Positions 20,587-29,407 of a stretch of DNA of 33,723 bases are shown piece after piece. The notes beneath the pieces were generated by a model. That model searched no databases. It was not told the DNA's origin and saw only the letters and a list, made by a program, of their open reading frames with translations. The position numbers were made by a program, and so were the translations under genes. Numbering within the stretch: position 1 is the stretch's first letter; each line of letters starts with the position of its first letter. Source of the stretch: Peronospora farinosa (Eukaryota > Oomycota > Peronosporomycetes > Peronosporales > Peronosporaceae); NCBI GenBank assembly GCA_947646735.1, contig CANTFK010000350.1, positions 1 to 33,723 on the forward strand. Direction: 5' to 3'.

Positions 20587-21505
20587 GGAGAAAATTACAG
20601 CAATACTTGATGAATAAAACGCAGTAGTAAGTGTAGACAAGAAACTGAGCAGTTCATGTCAATTTGCGAAAGTGATTACGGAGCTGTGAGTAGATGCTCG
20701 TGGATAAAGTAGCTCAAGTGAACAAGGACAACCTCATAGATCGTGGACCCAGCGGAAAAGCCGACGGTTGTACATGAGCAACTACCTCCTGTAAACATGG
20801 CTAGATGATATCGTCAATGCGAGAGTCAAATCGACAAGCGAGGGTCTACTATCTGAAAATGATAGTAGGAAGTTAAACTTGTCTGCAAGCATCGCTGTCA
20901 GTCTGTAAAGCAACACGCACCTATCAAAAAATACTTTGCCAGCGAAATATGCAGTTGTACCAAGTGCTTCTGCGCGCCGTGATCGTTGTTGCCTCCGTTT
21001 CAGGTTGCAAACCATTCTTGTCTTTGCACAACACCAAAAACAATGAGACAGCACGACATCGGTGAGCAAACCTTCGATGACATTATCGTAAAAAATGATC
21101 TGGGTTGCATTCCTGAACGACTGGCTGCGATTGTATAATTCCGACACTTTCGTGTGCATACGTGCACGCGCAATTACGGTATTTGATGTGACAACGAGTT
21201 CAATGTGTCCGTGAGCAAAAATACATTTACGATTTGTGGGAGATCTCCAACCTAACAGGACTGTCGTGTGAGGTCTCAGCACGTGCCGACACTCTCCTAG
21301 CAGATGTGGACAAGCACTTCCTTCAGTGGTTGGTGCTCAGAATTAGCACATTTGAGTTGTTATCCGCCTCGAATGCAGCATACAGAAGGATCAACTCGCC
21401 TATGCTGAAATACGTAAAGACTGCTTTATTCACATAGCCTGATGAATGAATCAACCACACTAGCACTTTTAGTTCGCGGACGGTGTTGCACGTACCCCTT
21501 CGATC
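20587..21505. other. intergenic region with no convincing gene
   Basis: About 900 bp lie between the BCD1 stop and the CS-protein stop. The longest frame is 166 codons on the minus strand (20782-21282; MLRPHTTVLLGWRSPTNRK). It has no recognisable domain and is Arg/Cys-rich in a pattern more like an untranslated frame. A real lineage-specific gene cannot be excluded. Confidence 0.35.
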
Positions 21506-22375
21506 TTATTCGTAGAAGGCATCATCGTACTCAATGTGATCTTCCATCTTCGTGGCCGCTCCGTTCAAAGATGTCCATGGTATTTCTTGCGCCTTTGTCA
21601 AAATGATCGTTAGGGTGTCGTTGTTCACTTCCCACGTCACGTCGGTAATCTCCTGGAACAAATGCGAGATCACCAGACTCTTGACTGGGTCACCACCAGA
21701 AGTTGTAAGCAGATCCATCGACAGTGACATGTTGGTCCATTGCTGCCATTAACAATAAGTTCGTTTGTATTACTTGTGTATTCAAAACAATAAAAAAACA
21801 CATAACAATTGAGCGCGACCCACCACTTTCAATTGCTCCTTCTTCATGTTCGTTACAAGGTCGTCCGTCAGGTAAATACTGTCCATATCAACAAAACACG
21901 TAATTTGTGTCAGTACAAACAAGAAAATAAGTTTGACGTCATAGTCACGTATTGATATAATTTGTGCATCACGTGCCTAATAGTTTTCTTGCTGTCAGTC
22001 CAACCATAGGACGATATCGACGTCGTCTTGTTCTTAAGGATCGACATGTGAATAGTAGTAGCGGTTTTCACCAATTTTAACCAGATTCTCATCTGGTGTA
22101 ACCTTCATCTCTTCTTCTTCTTCTTCTTCTTCTTCTTCTTCTTCTTCTTCTTCTTCAAGTGTCTCTTTCATGACATTCTTCTTTTTTAACGTCTCGTTAA
22201 GTCTCGTCGAGCATCGCCATAGCATCACAGTCAGTACGACAACTGCCACACTCAATATCACTTGTTCTATAAACCCTTTATTCAGCTTTATCGATCCCCA
22301 TGGTGTCATTAATTTTATGTAATTTACTTCAGCATACGATACACCCACATATGGAACAAAAAAGTTCTTGTTCAT
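21506..22375 (-). CDS. CS (p23-like) domain protein with N-terminal membrane segment
   Basis: Exon 1 starts at the ATG 22375: MNKNFFVPYVGVSYAEVNY, a hydrophobic segment (IEQVILSVAVVVLTVMLW, about residues 36-53), a run of about 16 Glu encoded by a CTT/TTC microsatellite, then IGENRYYYSHVDP and TAA. A +1 frame continues at once with SSYGWTDSKKTI, the start of a CS fold. Inferred further exons are 21878-21824 (YLTDDLVTNMKKEQLKV) and 21742-21506 (QWTNMSLSMDLL...DVTWEVNNDTLTIILTK). These pieces form a CS/p23 beta-sandwich, a domain of Hsp90-related co-chaperones and NudC-like proteins. The intron before 21878 would need a GC donor (21976). The frame break near 22046 is unresolved: indel, unseen intron or +1 recoding. 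Membrane anchoring is inferred. Confidence 0.65.
22111..22156 (+). repeat. CTT microsatellite coding a poly-Glu tract
   Basis: About 15 uninterrupted CTT units on the plus strand encode Glu on the minus strand within the CS-domain protein. Length variation between strains is expected. Confidence 0.85.
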
Positions 22376-22553
22376 TCTAAATTAAATTATCGATGAGCGA
22401 AACGTGGCAGGAATTAAACAATCATGTAAAAAGTTTAAATAAAACTCTCTTTTTAGCAAATATTTGTATTCCCTCTTAAATTCGATTTCATTTTTACGAG
22501 CTCGCTGGCCAAACAATAATTGTTCCAAGCTGCTTTGAGTGACGTACGCCATC
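22376..22553. promoter_or_regulatory. divergent promoter region, CS protein and uS17m
   Basis: A 178 bp AT-rich interval separates two ATGs pointing away from each other, so it must hold both promoters. I do not call a specific motif. Confidence 0.45.
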
Positions 22554-22796
22554 ATGAAGCCGTTGTTTGGAAAGATTGTATCAAATAAGATGCAAAAGTC
22601 AGTACTGGTGGAAGTGGCTCGTATTGTGAAGGACCCGAAATACGGCAAATATTACAAGAAAACCAAGAAATTTATGGCCCACGATGAGGACAATTCATGC
22701 AGCATGGGCGACTTGGTACGTCTATCAAGCACACGTCCATTGTCAAAGCGCAAACGTTGGAACGTTGAAGAGATTACGCGTAAAGCCGAAATGTAA
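22554..22796 (+). CDS. MRPS17: mitochondrial-type ribosomal protein uS17
   Basis: The 80 aa frame starts at the ATG 22554 ([20 protein letters not shown]). It shows the S17 pattern: [16 protein letters not shown], then [24 protein letters not shown], and RPLSKRKRW. The protein binds 16S-type rRNA in the small subunit. Its bacterial-type length and lack of the eukaryotic uS17 extensions suggest the mitochondrial ribosome. An in-frame GTG upstream (22539) is less likely as a start. It is divergent from the CS-domain gene. Confidence 0.9.
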   Translation: MKPLFGKIVSNKMQKSVLVEVARIVKDPKYGKYYKKTKKFMAHDEDNSCSMGDLVRLSSTRPLSKRKRWNVEEITRKAEM

Positions 22797-23074
22797 CGAC
22801 AGATGATCTGGTGGAGAGACTTTATTGACAAAAGAGCTCATGCTCCATGTCTTCTGTTTCTGCTATAGAGGGCAGAAAGATGTCAAGGGGATTGATCCAG
22901 TACAAGGACGTTGGGTACAGAAGACACTATGGAAAGTAAATTCGAACTGATTTTCTTTCTACTGATGCACTCGCAATGTCGTTTATGTGATTACAACAAC
23001 AATCAATCAATGTGTTGCAGTAGTAGGAGAAGCACCAGACATCTCTTTATCTGTAACCTGTTTGCACTAGCAAA

Positions 23075-23987
23075 CTACAGCTCGTTATCGTCGTCTGATA
23101 AGTCAGCAAATGGATCGAGCACCTGATAGTCGCCTACTACCACGTTATGCGGACGAACAAAGCCGCCGTATTTGTTCTCGCATTTCCAGTACGTTACGCC
23201 CTTGACTGAGCCATTGCCTTTACCAACGGGCTCATCAAACTGCACGCCTACCCAAAAGCCAGGTGCAATCTCTGGAATCTCTCCTATATACATCACTTTT
23301 CCACGACGTCCACCAGGCTGCACCTCACACCGATCCCCCACTTTCATATGTATCACACTGTCTGAGTCTGGAAACGTAGACGAATCCGTAGTAGGTCTAG
23401 CCACATTCATCATGGTCTTAGGTTTCCAGTTGGGGTCTTTGGCAAGTTGTTCTCGCTTGTATGCACGCACAGTCTTCTCGCCTAGTGCAACAGCAGGAGC
23501 ATCAATAACAACCACCCACACTGTCAATACACAACAATTAATCTGCAAAACAATAAGAAAATCCCTACAACTTACGTTTGTCATAGTCTTTGTCCGAGAT
23601 CTCGTACTTTTTGACAAGTGAGACGTCTTCGAGGCCGCCTCCTTTCGAGAGTGAGAATGGATCCTTGTCCACAACATGTAGTCGCATGCCATTCTCCACA
23701 CTATAGAATCCCAACATTCTCGTATCGTTATCCAAACGATGATATATGGACCCATCGTTACGCATAATCAACAGTTCCATAGCATCTGGCTTGGTTCCTG
23801 TGTGTTGATACACCTTATGGCGCAGCTCTCCAATCGTGCTATGCAAGTCCAATCGGATATCCACCATTTGCAATTTGAGATTACTGTGGGTAATTAGTAA
23901 GCACACTATTCCGTCTGGGACGTTGTCATACTTTCGGTCGTCTATAGCCGTCACAAAGGAGCGAAGTGCTCGCATATCCGCGGCCAT
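23075..23987 (-). CDS. TBCB: tubulin-folding cofactor B, two exons
   Basis: Exon 1 is 23987-23576 and exon 2 is 23481-23075. The 94 nt intron (GTAAGT...CTAG) joins KDYDKR to EKTVRAYKREQL in phase, giving 272 aa. The N-terminus is a ubiquitin-like domain (VCLLITHSNLKLQMVDIRLD to MRLHVVDKDP). A short helical link and a C-terminal CAP-Gly domain follow (GKVMYIGEIPEIAPGFWVGV, KYGGFVRP). This is the order in TBCB, which with TBCE handles alpha-tubulin during dimer assembly in the cytosol. The usual CAP-Gly GKNDG loop is GKGNG here, which may change binding to the tubulin tail. The end is acidic (SDDDNEL) and lacks an EEY-type tail. Confidence 0.92.
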
Positions 23988-24288
23988 TGTAATCTTTCAG
24001 CTTTTAAGATTAAATTATTGTATTACAGTATTACAAAGACAATAATTGTTTTGAAAGTTATAGATCCAATGATTTGACTATATCAGGCATTACACAATGT
24101 CGGGGGATTGTGCTTTGACCATGTCCGCCAGATAGAGTTGTTCACGTAAGATATATTATACTTCCTTCGACGAAGTAAATGACGGCATATTATTTTTTTG
24201 ACAAAAGTAAAAGCAGTTTTATTTATTTTGCTATCTCAATTATGATACTTAGTTATGGAATTGGGAATCAGTTAAATTAATTTTTGAG
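23988..24288. promoter_or_regulatory. divergent promoter region, TBCB and GET1
   Basis: About 300 AT-rich bp separate the divergent ATGs of TBCB (-) and GET1 (+). It must contain both promoters. No motif is called with confidence. Confidence 0.4.
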
Positions 24289-24987
24289 ATGGTGAACATG
24301 CCAACGATCATAGCACTCAAAGTGTATGACGTGCTGTTTATAGCAATTATCATGTTCATTATCGATCTGGTTATAAAACTGTGGAATGAACGTGGTACGC
24401 AACTGTCTCCAATCGAGCAGGAGCTTATGAACGAGTACAACACGCAAGTGCGACTCGTTAAACGCCTCAATGCAGTCGAGACGTTTGTGGAGCAAGCCAA
24501 GGCCACACGCAAGATGAATGCGCTTCAAAGGGAGATCCAAGAACTTAAAGGTGTGTTATAATAGCCAACAAGTGTGAAAGAGGCTTTGAGATATGGTCGA
24601 TCTCAAGGCAAAACAAGACTGATGGTTGTGGGTCAATGCTGTGTATCATTGTGGCATTGGACAGTGAAGCGGATGGCTGCAAACGCACCTTCGGCGTTCC
24701 AGAAGCAATTCAATCGCATTCGAACGGTGAGGTTGCAGTAATGTCTTTGCTGATGTCAATGCTTTTTTGCTACGAACAAGGCTGACTTTTGCTTTCGATG
24801 ACATTAGCCAGTAATGATGGGGCTGACGATGCTGTACTATTGGAACGAGCCGCTTGTGGTGTTACCTCAAGGCTACATGCTCCCTGTGGAGCGACTGTTA
24901 TCGATTCCAGCCTTTCCACTTGGTTCTGTCTCCGCGATGGGATGGGCTGGAATCTGTCGTCGCGTGAATGGAAAGATCCTAGGCTAA
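24289..24987 (+). CDS. GET1: GET1/WRB tail-anchored protein insertion receptor, three exons
   Basis: The model has exons 24289-24550, 24608-24726 and 24808-24987, all in phase, giving 186 aa, close to animal WRB. Residues about 8-28 are a first membrane segment (VYDVLFIAIIMFIIDLVIKL). A cytosolic coiled coil follows (SPIEQELMNEYNTQVRLVKR to MNALQREIQELK), the GET3-binding part. The second exon begins GKTRLMVVGQCCVSLWHW. The third encodes the C-terminal membrane part (MMGLTMLYYWNEPLVVLPQG, then SAMGWAGICRRVNGKILG). GET1 with GET2/CAML inserts tail-anchored proteins in the ER. Exon 1 alone would end in a stop shortly after the coiled coil. Both introns (57 and 81 nt) are inferred from domain continuity. 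Confidence 0.8.
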
Positions 24988-25278
24988 ATGATACTGCGAC
25001 CACCCGAATCAATGATCTCTCATCTGCTGCTGCACAAGACGAAAAGACAACTCGTACGACGATACTATCGCAAGCAGCGCTTACAGTTTTCTCTCCAAGC
25101 AACAAATAAACTGCAATTCAATTGCATCTTTCTGTACGTGAGAAACCACCCAATGTGCTGTGTGCAAAGTCGTCAAATACATGACTGACATGTCAGTTCA
25201 ATTATGCTGAGTTACTACCCGACCCGACTTGACAGCGGCAGGACACATGACACGGCGTATTGTAACAAGCAACGACGT
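24988..25278. other. convergent intergenic region
   Basis: About 290 bp lie between the GET1 stop (+) and the P2 stop (-), probably both 3' UTRs. I see no separate gene. Confidence 0.4.
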
Positions 25279-25614
25279 CTAGTAGTCCTCGTCTCCACCA
25301 AACATGTCCATACCTCCGCCCATGTCAACCTCTTCCTCTTCCTCAACGACCTTTTCCTCCGCCTTGGCAGGAGCAGCACCACCAGCAGAAGCGCCAGCAG
25401 CAGGGGCAGCACCCACCGACACAGTGGCAAGCTTGGCCTTACCGGCCTTGATCACCTCCTCGATGTTTTTCCCCTCAAGCTCTTTGATGAGCTTCTCGGC
25501 CTGCTCCTGATCAAACTCACCGCCAAAAGACTTGATAACCTTTTCGAGGTCAGCCACAGAAGGAGTGGCATTTCCACCGAGCACACACAACAGCAAAGCA
25601 GCAACGTGACGCAT
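25279..25614 (-). CDS. RPLP2: 60S acidic ribosomal protein P2
   Basis: The 111 aa frame starts at the ATG 25614 (MRHVAALLLCVLGGNATPSV). It has the P2 dimerisation domain (VADLEKVIKSFGGEFDQEQA, ELEGKNIEEVIKAGKAKLA), the Ala/Gly-rich hinge and an acidic tail. P1/P2 dimers form the ribosomal stalk that recruits elongation factors. The canonical C-terminus (DDDMGFGLFD) is not present; the tail here ends DMGGGMDMFGGDEDY. The ATG follows an AG directly, and a 5' UTR intron is likely (25702-25615, GTACGT...ACAG, 88 nt). An upstream in-frame start in the intron is not used in this model. Confidence 0.93.
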   Translation of the reverse strand: MRHVAALLLCVLGGNATPSVADLEKVIKSFGGEFDQEQAEKLIKELEGKNIEEVIKAGKAKLATVSVGAAPAAGASAGGAAPAKAEEKVVEEEEEVDMGGGMDMFGGDEDY

Positions 25615-25702
25615 CTGTATGGAAACAACAGTATAATAGAAATAGGAAAAGTCTGTTAATATGATGGTAATCATTTCTATCTCAAAGTCGCTAGAAACGT
25701 AC
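25615..25702 (-). other. 5' UTR intron of the P2 gene
   Basis: The minus strand has AACAAG|GTACGTTTCTAG at 25702 and CATACAG at 25615, followed at once by the ATG. A leader intron that ends at the start codon is consistent with these sites. It is inferred without transcript data. Confidence 0.6.
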
Positions 25703-25902
25703 CTTGTTTAAGGTAAAAAGAGGTTTTGATGGCAAATACCCGACGACGTCTTGAACGTTATTGTGTGCTTTTAATGCGCTTGGAAGGCCAGCGATAGCCA
25801 ATCACTCCACGGACCTTACAAAACACAAGTGAATCATCTCTTTACCAATCAAAACTCGTCTCCTGTCGATACTATTATCGTATTTAAAAGGTACTAGCAC
25901 AC

Positions 25903-26238
25903 GCTGTACAGTTTCCTGTTCTTTTACATCCACGTGCACGCTGTTATCAGTAGGATGACTTTCGGTGTCTGAGTCGCTATCATCACTGTCACTTCCACAC
26001 CCCTTTCGTTGCGCTCGTATTTGCGGTGCTTGGAATCCAACTTGTCGTCTATAGCAGCCGCAGTAGATTCTGTTGTGATATGTTCCTCCCAGTGTCAAGA
26101 GATATATCTATATATCTAGCATAGCTGGACGCTAGAGAGACTGCAATAAAGCGAGATTGCAACAGATTCTGCCTTCATCCGTATCTTATTAGAAGAAGAA
26201 GTAGAGGGGATTGTTACTGCAGTGACGGCCCCGTCGTG
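25903..26238 (-). pseudogene. broken inverted copy of the GARP gene, DNA-binding domain deleted
   Basis: The minus strand matches the GARP gene in two pieces: about 15050-15180 (through CACCGCAAATACGAGCGCAA), then a jump to about 15660-15775 (GSDSDDSDSDTESHPTDNSV). The jump removes the whole GARP domain, both introns and part of exon 3. The 5' end and start codon are also missing, and a 94 bp LTR-like insert sits inside. It cannot encode a DNA-binding factor. The local open frame (25802-26098) is an accidental product. Confidence 0.85.
26071..26164. mobile_element. 94 bp mini solo-LTR-like insertion with 5 bp duplication
   Basis: The insert begins TGTTGTGATATG and ends GATTGCAACA, giving TGTTG...CAACA ends, and is flanked by GATTC at 26066-26070 and 26165-26169. 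The GARP gene itself reads straight through this point (GCAGAATCTACTGC), which proves insertion. Ends and duplication size fit a Copia-type or TRIM LTR. It contains AATAAA and a TA-rich core. Confidence 0.75.
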
Positions 26239-26532
26239 CTCACAAAAAGAACAAACAATGCCAAATGATGGACAGGGTCACGTTCACAGCAAAATGCCTG
26301 AGATCAGTCGGTGATGCTAAAAAATAAAGACGACGACGAGTTTCTGATCTTCTGACGGGTTTTTAGACTTGTGCGGTCTTAGTGATGCTGAGATACCGAC
26401 CAATAGAGCACAAAAGAGAGGGAAAAATCTTGGGAAAAGGTATTCACTTTTATTGATTAAACGCTAAAAAGAATAGCCAAAGCTTATGGACTACTTGACC
26501 ATGGCAAAAGAATCTGCATAGATGTGAGCAAC

Positions 26533-26760
26533 GGCTGAATTGCTTGTTGCTAAACGGCCATGGCAAAAGAATTTGCATTTATGTGAGCGACAGCTAAATT
26601 GCTTGTTGCTAAACGGTAAATTGCTTGTTGAAACGGCTAAATTGCTTGTTGTAAACGGCTAAATTGCTTGTTGTAAACGGCTAAATGCTTGTTGCAAACG
26701 GAAATTGCTTGTTGCTAAACGGCTAAATTGTTGTTGTAAATGGCTAAATTGCTTGTTGAG
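26533..26760 (+). repeat. 22 bp minisatellite
   Basis: Nine units of about 22 bp resembling GGCTAAATTGCTTGTTGTAA occur, with indels. The second is separated from the first by a repeat of the flanking CCATGGCAAAAGAAT segment. The left arm has a single unit at about 14447-14460, so the expansion is specific to this copy. Confidence 0.85.
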
Positions 26761-26930
26761 CTGCTTTTAATGCTCATCGCTTCTCTTGCAACCACCTGGA
26801 CGAGATGAGATCCGTAATCTGTAATTGCGAAGCTTGTGCGGAATCTGCGCACGCTACAACGCGTCGTGGGTTCCGAGAAGGCGTCCTAGACCTGCTGTCC
26901 CTGATTCTGAGCAACACGCCATTCAACGCA

Positions 26931-27629
26931 GTGATGTTTGATGGTGACAGACCAGTTGTCCAAGGACTTTAAACGAGAGATGACAGGGGAAGGTCATCTA
27001 ATTGCCACCTTTCCATTCCCGGATTTAGCGTCTAATTGGTAAAAGTGATGTTTGCACTAAACAGCAACTTCAGTGCACGAGTCTTTTGGACGATTCTTCA
27101 TGCATTTACGTTTGCAGTCCAGGGCGGTATAAGGGGGCGCTAATTATCTCACTTTCTGTTTTAACGGCGTTCGTCAAAAAATTCAGAAAGTTTTGCATCT
27201 CCTTTACGTCGATATTAATAGCAGCTTGCATATGCATCCCTGAAACAAGCAAGAACAAAAAGGTGTCAATGGGCCATTTACAATGAATAGAGGATAATAA
27301 TAGAGGGCGGCATCTATACAGTACTGATTGTTTTCTTGTTACGTATATACAAACATTTCAAGTTAATTCGTTGTTCGACAATGTCGACTTGGCCAAAACG
27401 GTCTAAGCTTTGTTAATTCTACTTCTTTTCAAAAATTAAAAAATGGACTTTTCTACAATAGTAAACGTCCTACTAGATTTGGATAAGGAGGTAGATTGTA
27501 TCACTTAACATTGAGTAAAGGTAAGAAGTAGCTCGACATATGCTTGTCAGCGGTATCATGAGGACATCACCATCCGAAACATCGCTATACATATGTATGT
27601 GCGTATTTCTTCGAAGCTATATCGGACTG
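26931..27629. other. no gene seen
   Basis: About 700 bp of AT-rich sequence between the two blocks of the right arm. I see no coding or RNA gene. It has no counterpart in the left arm, where the LINE-like remnant sits. Confidence 0.4.
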
Positions 27630-27787
27630 GTCATGCCTTAACAAATCAAAGCTACAACCGGTCAGCAAAGTCTACCAGCTATAAGATGTAAGAATATAGT
27701 CGTATCAAATCCTCAAAAGCAGTCTTGACAAGTAGCTCATTCATTTCAAGCAGATGAAATTGCCAAGTTGCGACCAACGCAAGTTCA

Positions 27788-27816
27788 TCATTCCAACTAT
27801 CTTATAAAACCTCGCT
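27788..27816 (+). promoter_or_regulatory. initiator-like promoter of the effector pseudogene
   Basis: TCATTCC at 27788-27794, then CTTATAAAAC, at the same distance from the ATG as in the intact paralogue promoter at 11263-11285. Confidence 0.5.
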
Positions 27817-27836
27817 AGCAAACAAGAAACTAAACA

Positions 27837-28035
27837 TGCGTCTGTATTCATCGCTCCTCGGGGCTAGTATCGTTCTCTTCCACCATATCAACGCGTCGTC
27901 GGCTAGGCCGGATTCGATAATGGTGACTGCAATAACGCCTGACCACTACAATGTTCCTCCCTAGAAGTTTCTACGAGATAAAGCAAAGACAATTGAAGAA
28001 GAGAGGGACCTCTTACCTATCGTCGAGACGCTCAC
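27837..28035 (+). pseudogene. truncated RxLR-type effector paralogue with early stop
   Basis: The ATG at 27837 begins MRLYSSLLGASIVLFHHINA, a copy of the signal-peptide region of the effector at 11236. A TAG replaces one of the two Lys codons before the RxLR-like KFLR, so translation would end after about 42 residues, before the translocation motif. The downstream similarity (KFLRDKAKT, EEERDLLPIVETLT) ends at 28035, where an LTR-like sequence starts. The remainder of the gene is not in the window. Confidence 0.85.
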
Positions 28036-28436
28036 TGTAACGGGGTTACACGACGGTTGTAGCGTCTTTCCGAGAGTTTACGGTTGAATTCCCTTTTTAT
28101 TGCATATAATGCATTTTGATACTTCTCTTTAGAGAGGTATTAAGTATAAGCGTTAAAGATGTTGTTAAAGTACTTGGGTTGTAGAAAGCAAAATGCAAAG
28201 TGAATATATTTATGTGGTGAAGTGGTTTCCTAAATTGTGAAGAATCTAGGGTCCAGTTGGATTGAAGGGACAAAGGGCCGTGGACTAGGGAGAAGGGACC
28301 ACGCACTTGAGAGAAGGGACCGGAGATAATGGGAACCTCGGAGTGAAGCGACCGTTGGCTGAGAATTTGGAAGACAAACAAAAGAGAGGTCATTACCAGG
28401 GTACTGTTTAACCGGTACCGAAGGGAGTCGACCATG

Positions 28437-28994
28437 GCCCTCATTGGTCGACCCGGTCCATCATTGGTCGAACAGGTCCCTCATCGGTAGACCTGGGTCC
28501 CTCTCGGTAGACCTCGGCCCCTCGTCGGTAGACCCAGTCTCTCATCGGTCGACCCGGTCCCTCATTGGTAGACCCGGTCCCTCATTGGTCGACCCGGTCC
28601 CTCGTCGGTAGACTTGGGTCCCTCGTCGGTCGACCTGGTCCCTCATCGGTCGACCCGGCCCCTCGTCGGTAGACCCAGTCTCTCATTGGTCGACCCGGTC
28701 CCTCATTGGTAGACCCGGTCCCTCATTGGTCGACCCGGTCCCTCGTCGGTAGACTTGGGTCCCTCGTCGGTCGACCTGGTCCCTCATCGGTCGACCCGGT
28801 CCCTCGTTGGTAGACCTGAGTCCCTCATTGGTCGACCCGGTCCCTCGTTGGTAGACCTGAGTCCCTCATTGGTCGACCCGGTCCCTCGTTGGTAGACCTG
28901 GGTCCCTCATTGGTCGAACCGGTCCCTCGCTGGTAGACCTGGGTCCCTCATTGGTCGACCTGGGTCCCTCATTGGTCGACCTCGGCCCCTCGGG
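28437..28994 (+). repeat. 20 bp tandem array with 141 bp higher-order period
   Basis: Units vary around CCTCATTGGTCGACCCGGTC. Most contain GGTCGACC or GGTAGACC. Blocks of seven units repeat: the segment starting CTCGTCGGTAGACCCAGTCT at 28521 recurs at 28662, a 141 bp period. Towards the right a two-unit alternation (GGTCGACC then GGTAGACCTG) dominates. Confidence 0.9.
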
Positions 28995-29167
28995 GTTCAG
29001 CCACTCCTGACCAGTTAATACAAGGATCAGACCAGTCGACGCAAGGAATCAGAGCTTCAGGCAAGGATAGAGTAAAGGAGGTAAAAGGATAGGACTATAT
29101 TAAATACTACTCAATTTGCGATCTACTTGGCAAGTCTTCGTCGCGCTGTAAAGGAACTCTAGTCTGG

Positions 29168-29407
29168 CCACACGCCTGTTCCGGGGAAGGGATATATTTG
29201 GCCCCCCCGTTGAAGACAGGCGTGTGGTCCGACACAAGTGCGAGCTGAACCTCACGTGGCACGACTCCGTTACCCAAGAAGAACTTGCTCTAAGCTACTC
29301 ACTGTTCCGGGAAGGGATATATTTTGGCCTCCCGTCGAAGACAGTTGTGTAGCGAAGTTCAAGGACGAATAGAGCTCCAGGATATATTTGGCCTGTGAGC
29401 TCGTTCG
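29168..29407 (+). repeat. three related stem-loops sharing a GATATATTTGGCC loop
   Basis: Hairpin 1 is 29168-29227 (12 bp perfect stem CCACACGCCTGT). Hairpin 2 is 29295-29352 (stem CTAC.CACTGT). Hairpin 3 is 29366-29407 (stem around GAGCTC). Each loop holds GGATATATTTGGCC or a one-base variant. Stems differ in sequence, loops are alike. Confidence 0.7.

Larger units (their letters stand above)
25903..26930. repeat. right arm of inverted duplication, GARP side
   Basis: This is the reversed match to 14272-15775, with deletions, a mini-LTR insertion and an expanded minisatellite. The match ends at about 26930 next to GCGTGTTGCTCAG (minus), where the left arm meets unrelated DNA. Confidence 0.8.
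27630..28035. repeat. right arm of inverted duplication, effector side
   Basis: The plus strand matches the minus strand of 11032-11440, covering effector upstream sequence and the first ~65 codons. It ends exactly where LTR-like TGTAACGGGG begins. Confidence 0.8.

Noticed and set aside
20782..21282. 166-codon minus-strand ORF
   Set aside because: It has no domain and no composition typical of the neighbouring genes. It is kept only as a remark on the intergenic region.
24770..25105. Minus-strand ORF opposite the GET1 third exon
   Set aside because: The sense strand encodes the conserved GET1 C-terminus. The antisense frame has no motif.
25802..26098. Small minus-strand gene with an acidic serine tract
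   Set aside because: It is the decayed copy of GARP exon 3 joined to insert sequence, not an independent gene.
28437..28994. CRISPR array
   Set aside because: Units are contiguous with no unique spacers, and the context is eukaryotic. It is a minisatellite.
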